From: Syntrophomonadaceae bacterium
GTDB lineage: Bacteria; Bacillota; Dethiobacteria; DTU022
Reading direction: 5' to 3'
Assembly: GCA_007136055.1 (NCBI GenBank)
Contig: SLHT01000266.1
Span: 1-7,235 of the forward strand
DNA length: 7,235 nt
Part shown: positions 4,911 to 7,235 of the stretch, one piece after another
Position numbering within the stretch: position 1 is the first letter of the stretch
Layout of the letters: the number at the start of each line of letters is the position of its first letter
Program-made: the position numbers and the translations under genes
Notes under the pieces: generated by a model
The model's input: only the letters and a program-made list of their open reading frames with translations
Database searches by the model: none
What the model was told of the DNA's origin: nothing

Positions 4911-5390
4911 ATGAAAAAGCTTTATTTTGGCACAGCCATAATTTTGATTCTCGTCCTGTTTTTTAGCGGATTTGTCGGTGCCCAAGATGAGGAGGAAAAT
5001 GATTTCAGCCCGGTCCCGGTAGAAGGAATTACCCTGGACCCGCCTCCTCCGGAGGTAGCTATCGGCGATGATCATATTATATGCGTTGAAATATTGCCGG
5101 ATAACGCAACTAACAAGATTGTAATTTGGAGCTCAAGCAATCCGGATGTCGCAACTGTCGAAGCAATCGATGAACTTTGTGCCCTGGTAACACCACTCAA
5201 ACCGGGAACGGCTATTATTACAGCTACGACTGAAGATGGCAGTTTTACCGAAACGTTTACTATTGATGTTGACTATCCGGAAGTAACCCCGCCAACAGGC
5301 GGCATGCAGGGGTCTTTCCTGGCTGTAGGCGCTCTTTTTATTTTAGCTGTAGCGGCAGTTGTAAGGCGCTATAAAGCTAAACTGCATTAA
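4911..5390 (+). CDS. Small secreted or surface Big_2 (Ig-like) domain protein with wall-anchor-like tail
   Basis: From the ATG at 4911 the product has 159 residues. Residues 1-24 form a signal peptide (KK, hydrophobic core to FFSG, likely cleavage after FVGA). Residues 38-120 fit a single Big_2 Ig-like domain: VEGITLDP, ILPDNATNKIVIWSSSNPDVATV (in part) and KPGTAIITATTEDG are diagnostic. The tail is VTPPTGG (125-131), a hydrophobic stretch (136-151) and RRYKAKLH. This has the order of a sortase signal, but TPPTG replaces LPxTG, so it may be either a wall anchor or a simple membrane anchor. Two cysteines (C58, C90), unusual in this domain, might bond. Start choice: AGGAGGG precedes two adjacent ATGs (4908, 4911), and the second has the better spacing; the ATG at 4878 has no ribosome site. 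Ligand unknown; Big_2 domains are usually adhesive or structural. Confidence 0.85.
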   Translation: MKKLYFGTAIILILVLFFSGFVGAQDEEENDFSPVPVEGITLDPPPPEVAIGDDHIICVEILPDNATNKIVIWSSSNPDVATVEAIDELCALVTPLKPGTAIITATTEDGSFTETFTIDVDYPEVTPPTGGMQGSFLAVGALFILAVAAVVRRYKAKLH

Positions 5391-5433
5391 ACTAGGAGAT
5401 TGGCGGGTTATTTTTCCTGCACTTGTTACAGTC

Positions 5434-5462
5434 TTGTACCCGGTTTTAAATTGTCGTATAAA
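5434..5462 (+). promoter_or_regulatory. Possible promoter for the LCP gene
   Basis: TTGTAC (5434-5439), 17 bases, TATAAA (5457-5462): a good -10 and a weak -35. A second arrangement, TTGTTA (5423-5428) with TTAAAT (5446-5451), overlaps it. The 137-base gap after the Big_2 gene is AT-rich and shows no convincing terminator, so readthrough from the Big_2 gene is also likely. Confidence 0.42.
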
Positions 5463-5527
5463 TATATTTCTATTTTGGTGTACTTTATAAATCTTCATAT
5501 TAATTGTTGAGGTAATGAGGCATATTG

Positions 5528-6550
5528 ATGGATAGAAAGTTGAATCGCAGCGGTTCTATCCGCAGGCGAAGCAAGGCACGTGTAAAAATCTCATATATGG
5601 TTCTTCTGGTTATTTTAGCAATAATTGGGGCCGGTTTTTGGGCCCACAACACTGATCTTGCTTCGGGCATGACAGTAAATGAAAACCCGGTTACACCGAT
5701 AATAGTTGAGGCGGAAGAACCGGAAGAAGAAAAGCCGGAATGGGAACCTAAAGAACCGCTTACCCATATGAACGTTTTGCTGCTGGGTCTCGATAATAAC
5801 GGTATGAATGATCTGGTTATGATCTTCTCATATCATCTTGAAACTTTCGATACCAACCTTATAGCATTAAAACGCGATACTTATGTGGAAAATCAAACCT
5901 GGGCTATAAAAGAATCCGGGCAAGATCACCTGGCCTGGGCCAACAACCGCGGGATGGGACCCGATAATGACTTTCATGCAGGAGCAAGGCTGACAGCACA
6001 GACGGTGGAAGATCTTTTAGGTATGGACCTTCATGCTTACGCTACTGTTTCTTTTGACGGCTTTATTAGCATTGTTGACTCAATTGGCGGAGTTGAGATT
6101 AATGTGGCCCGGGAATTTGCCCAGCGCAGTAGCAGCCCACTGCCAGCCGGACTGCAGCGCCTTGATGGTGAACAAGCCTTAATTTACGCCCGCCACCGTC
6201 AGAGCCCACGCATTCCCGAGCCGGGTTCAACAAGCCAGCATGGCGACAGGCTGCGCCGAAACCAGAGGCTGCTAAAGGCAATTCTCAAGCAGTGCAAAAC
6301 ACTGGAAACAGATGAACTTATGGATATATATAATCAGCTGGATGATAAGCTTAACACATCGATGGAAGACTGGGATATTCTTGACTTGATCAATGTTTTG
6401 TATAACCGCAACCCTGACGATATTAATACAGTTATCCTGCCGGGTGAAGGTGAAAGAGTTTACCAGGAACGAATTGATAAGGATGTTTACTACTACTTCC
6501 TTGATTTTGAAAAAAGTAATGAAATACTGCAGGAGTTGGGGCTGAAGTGA
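5528..6550 (+). CDS. LytR-CpsA-Psr (LCP) family cell-wall protein with altered first motif
   Basis: LCP enzymes move lipid-linked anionic polymers (teichoic acid, capsule) onto peptidoglycan at the outer membrane face. The 340 residues show a basic tail (RRRSKARVK), one membrane segment (about 21-40), an acidic Pro/Glu-rich stalk (50-78) and the LCP domain (80-340). Family marks are MNVLLLGLD (81-89), LIALKRDTYV (111-120), SFDGFISIVDSIGGVEI (175-191), LDGEQALIYARHR (212-224) and GDRLRRNQRLLKAI (239-252). R116, R222, R224, D240 and R243 fit phosphate-binding positions. In the first motif, where the family has roughly DxRxxxRSD, this protein has DNNGMND: both aspartates stay (D89, D95) but both arginines are gone. 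Catalysis or substrate may thus differ. The ATG at 5528 follows GAGG at seven bases; the TTG just before it is less well spaced. The stop overlaps the next gene. Confidence 0.9.
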   Translation: MDRKLNRSGSIRRRSKARVKISYMVLLVILAIIGAGFWAHNTDLASGMTVNENPVTPIIVEAEEPEEEKPEWEPKEPLTHMNVLLLGLDNNGMNDLVMIFSYHLETFDTNLIALKRDTYVENQTWAIKESGQDHLAWANNRGMGPDNDFHAGARLTAQTVEDLLGMDLHAYATVSFDGFISIVDSIGGVEINVAREFAQRSSSPLPAGLQRLDGEQALIYARHRQSPRIPEPGSTSQHGDRLRRNQRLLKAILKQCKTLETDELMDIYNQLDDKLNTSMEDWDILDLINVLYNRNPDDINTVILPGEGERVYQERIDKDVYYYFLDFEKSNEILQELGLK

Positions 6551-7146
6551 GCAGCGTTAACAGAAACGATTACCGGCGCAGGAGTTATTCGCGGCAAGGA
6601 AATATTCGCAAGAAGAAGAAAAAACCAAGGTTAATTTACTTTGTTCTTATAGTTGCTGCTATTGCCGCCCTGGCCATAGCAGCTTCGATTGTGCTTGGTT
6701 ATAACCCCTTTTTAGAAAGCCAGCTGCGGTCTCAGTTTGGCGATGAGTTTTTTTCGGATTTTGGTAATATGCCGACCACCGACAGCGGAGGAGACTTAGA
6801 TGAAATCATCAATGATTACGAACCCTTATTCCAGGCCCTGGAGGATAAAGCTTTAGAAAGACTGGAAAGCCTTTTTGAACAGGCGATTAAAGAATATCAG
6901 GAGCAAGAAGGAGACGGCACGCTGGATCGTTTTGTGCTGACCAATAAATATATTCAGGCGGGGCGTATTTTAGAAAACAATGTCGATGAAGCTTTTTACA
7001 GCCTGTTAGGGAGTATGGAAAATGACCTGCTGCGCGAAGGACATCCCACCAATGTTTTAGCAGAAATTGAAAAGACCTACGAGGGTGCAAAAGACGAAAA
7101 AAAACGCGATCTGCTAAACCGGTTGCGCCGAATAATTGAAGAGTAA
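6547..7146 (+). CDS. Single-pass membrane protein of unknown function, translationally coupled to the LCP gene
   Basis: I do not recognise a family. The 199 residues comprise a very basic N-terminal tail (RRRSYSRQ, then KKKKK at 22-26), one hydrophobic segment (about 29-51) and an outside region by the positive-inside rule. That region has a short linker rich in F, D and G (52-83) and then mostly amphipathic helix: 84-120 and 126-199, rich in E, K, L and D, with no cysteine and no obvious catalytic motif. It ends in charged helix (EKKRDLLNRLRRIIEE). The GTG start overlaps the LCP stop (GTGA), and AGGAG lies 11 bases upstream inside the LCP gene, so the two proteins are probably made together. 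Its layout of basic tail, membrane span and outer domain repeats that of its LCP neighbour, which suggests a partner or scaffold role in the same envelope process; this is inference. Confidence 0.82.
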   Translation: MSSVNRNDYRRRSYSRQGNIRKKKKKPRLIYFVLIVAAIAALAIAASIVLGYNPFLESQLRSQFGDEFFSDFGNMPTTDSGGDLDEIINDYEPLFQALEDKALERLESLFEQAIKEYQEQEGDGTLDRFVLTNKYIQAGRILENNVDEAFYSLLGSMENDLLREGHPTNVLAEIEKTYEGAKDEKKRDLLNRLRRIIEE

Positions 7147-7185
7147 CCCTTCAAAATAAGGCGAAAAATTGACCAGACTTATTAG

Positions 7186-7232
7186 AGGGGTGGAGCGCCT
7201 GTCACAAAAAACTTGTCAGGTATTCCGCCCCT
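7186..7232 (+). terminator. Long hairpin after the envelope genes, probable terminator
   Basis: AGGGGTGGA (7186-7194) pairs with TCCGCCCCT (7224-7232) over nine bases, with one G-U. Inside, after a three-base internal loop, CCTG (7198-7201) pairs with CAGG (7217-7220), with a further CA/TG pair (7203-7204 with 7214-7215) beyond a mismatch. The A-rich loop is about nine bases. It starts 39 bases after the last stop codon. Only GTT follows before the window ends, so a T-tract cannot be confirmed; a structured RNA or a repeat element remains possible. Confidence 0.55.
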
Positions 7233-7235
7233 GTT

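Noticed and set aside
4815..5075. 86-residue open frame on the minus strand over the Big_2 gene start
   Set aside because: It overlaps the promoter, ribosome site and signal peptide of a well supported plus-strand gene, and it has no recognisable domain.

Overview
The window reads as a stretch of a Gram-positive-type (Firmicutes, probably Clostridia-like) chromosome. The reasons are strong AGGAGG-type ribosome binding sites, SigA-like promoters with 17-base spacers, a LytR-CpsA-Psr (LCP) wall protein, a wall-anchor-like C-terminus on a small secreted protein, and a tRNA-modification cluster arranged much like Bacillus ydiB-ydiC-ydiD with an ABC-F gene. Species cannot be set from the sequence alone.

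The left two thirds (1-4787) is read on the minus strand, so transcription runs from right to left. First comes an ABC-F ATPase (2690-4702) behind a near-consensus promoter. Then comes a second promoter and the t6A cluster: tsaE (2042-2572), a membrane-anchored MORN-repeat protein (1088-1963), tsaB (178-927 at most; probably starting at a CTG at 900) and the 5' part of rimI (1-173, cut by the window edge). TsaE and TsaB belong to the machinery that places threonylcarbamoyl on A37 of ANN-decoding tRNAs. RimI acetylates the N-terminus of ribosomal protein S18 and often sits beside these genes. The ABC-F protein would act on the ribosome, so most of this block serves translation. The MORN protein is the outsider. 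It separates tsaE from tsaB and is followed by a 160-base spacer holding imperfect hairpins, a C-rich repeat-like tract and a four-run G-quadruplex motif in the tsaB leader.

The right third (4800-7146) is read on the plus strand and diverges from the ABC-F gene. It encodes three envelope proteins: a small secreted protein with one Big_2 (bacterial Ig-like) domain and a C-terminal TPPTG-hydrophobic-basic tail (4911-5390); an LCP-family protein with an altered first active-site motif (5528-6550); and an unrecognised single-pass membrane protein (6547-7146) whose GTG start overlaps the LCP stop codon. A long hairpin closes the window (7186-7232) and is probably the terminator of this unit.

No tRNA, rRNA, CRISPR array, transposase or phage gene was seen. 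The points most worth following are the MORN gene inside the t6A cluster with the G4-bearing spacer, the coupled LCP/unknown membrane pair, and the non-canonical anchor of the Big_2 protein.
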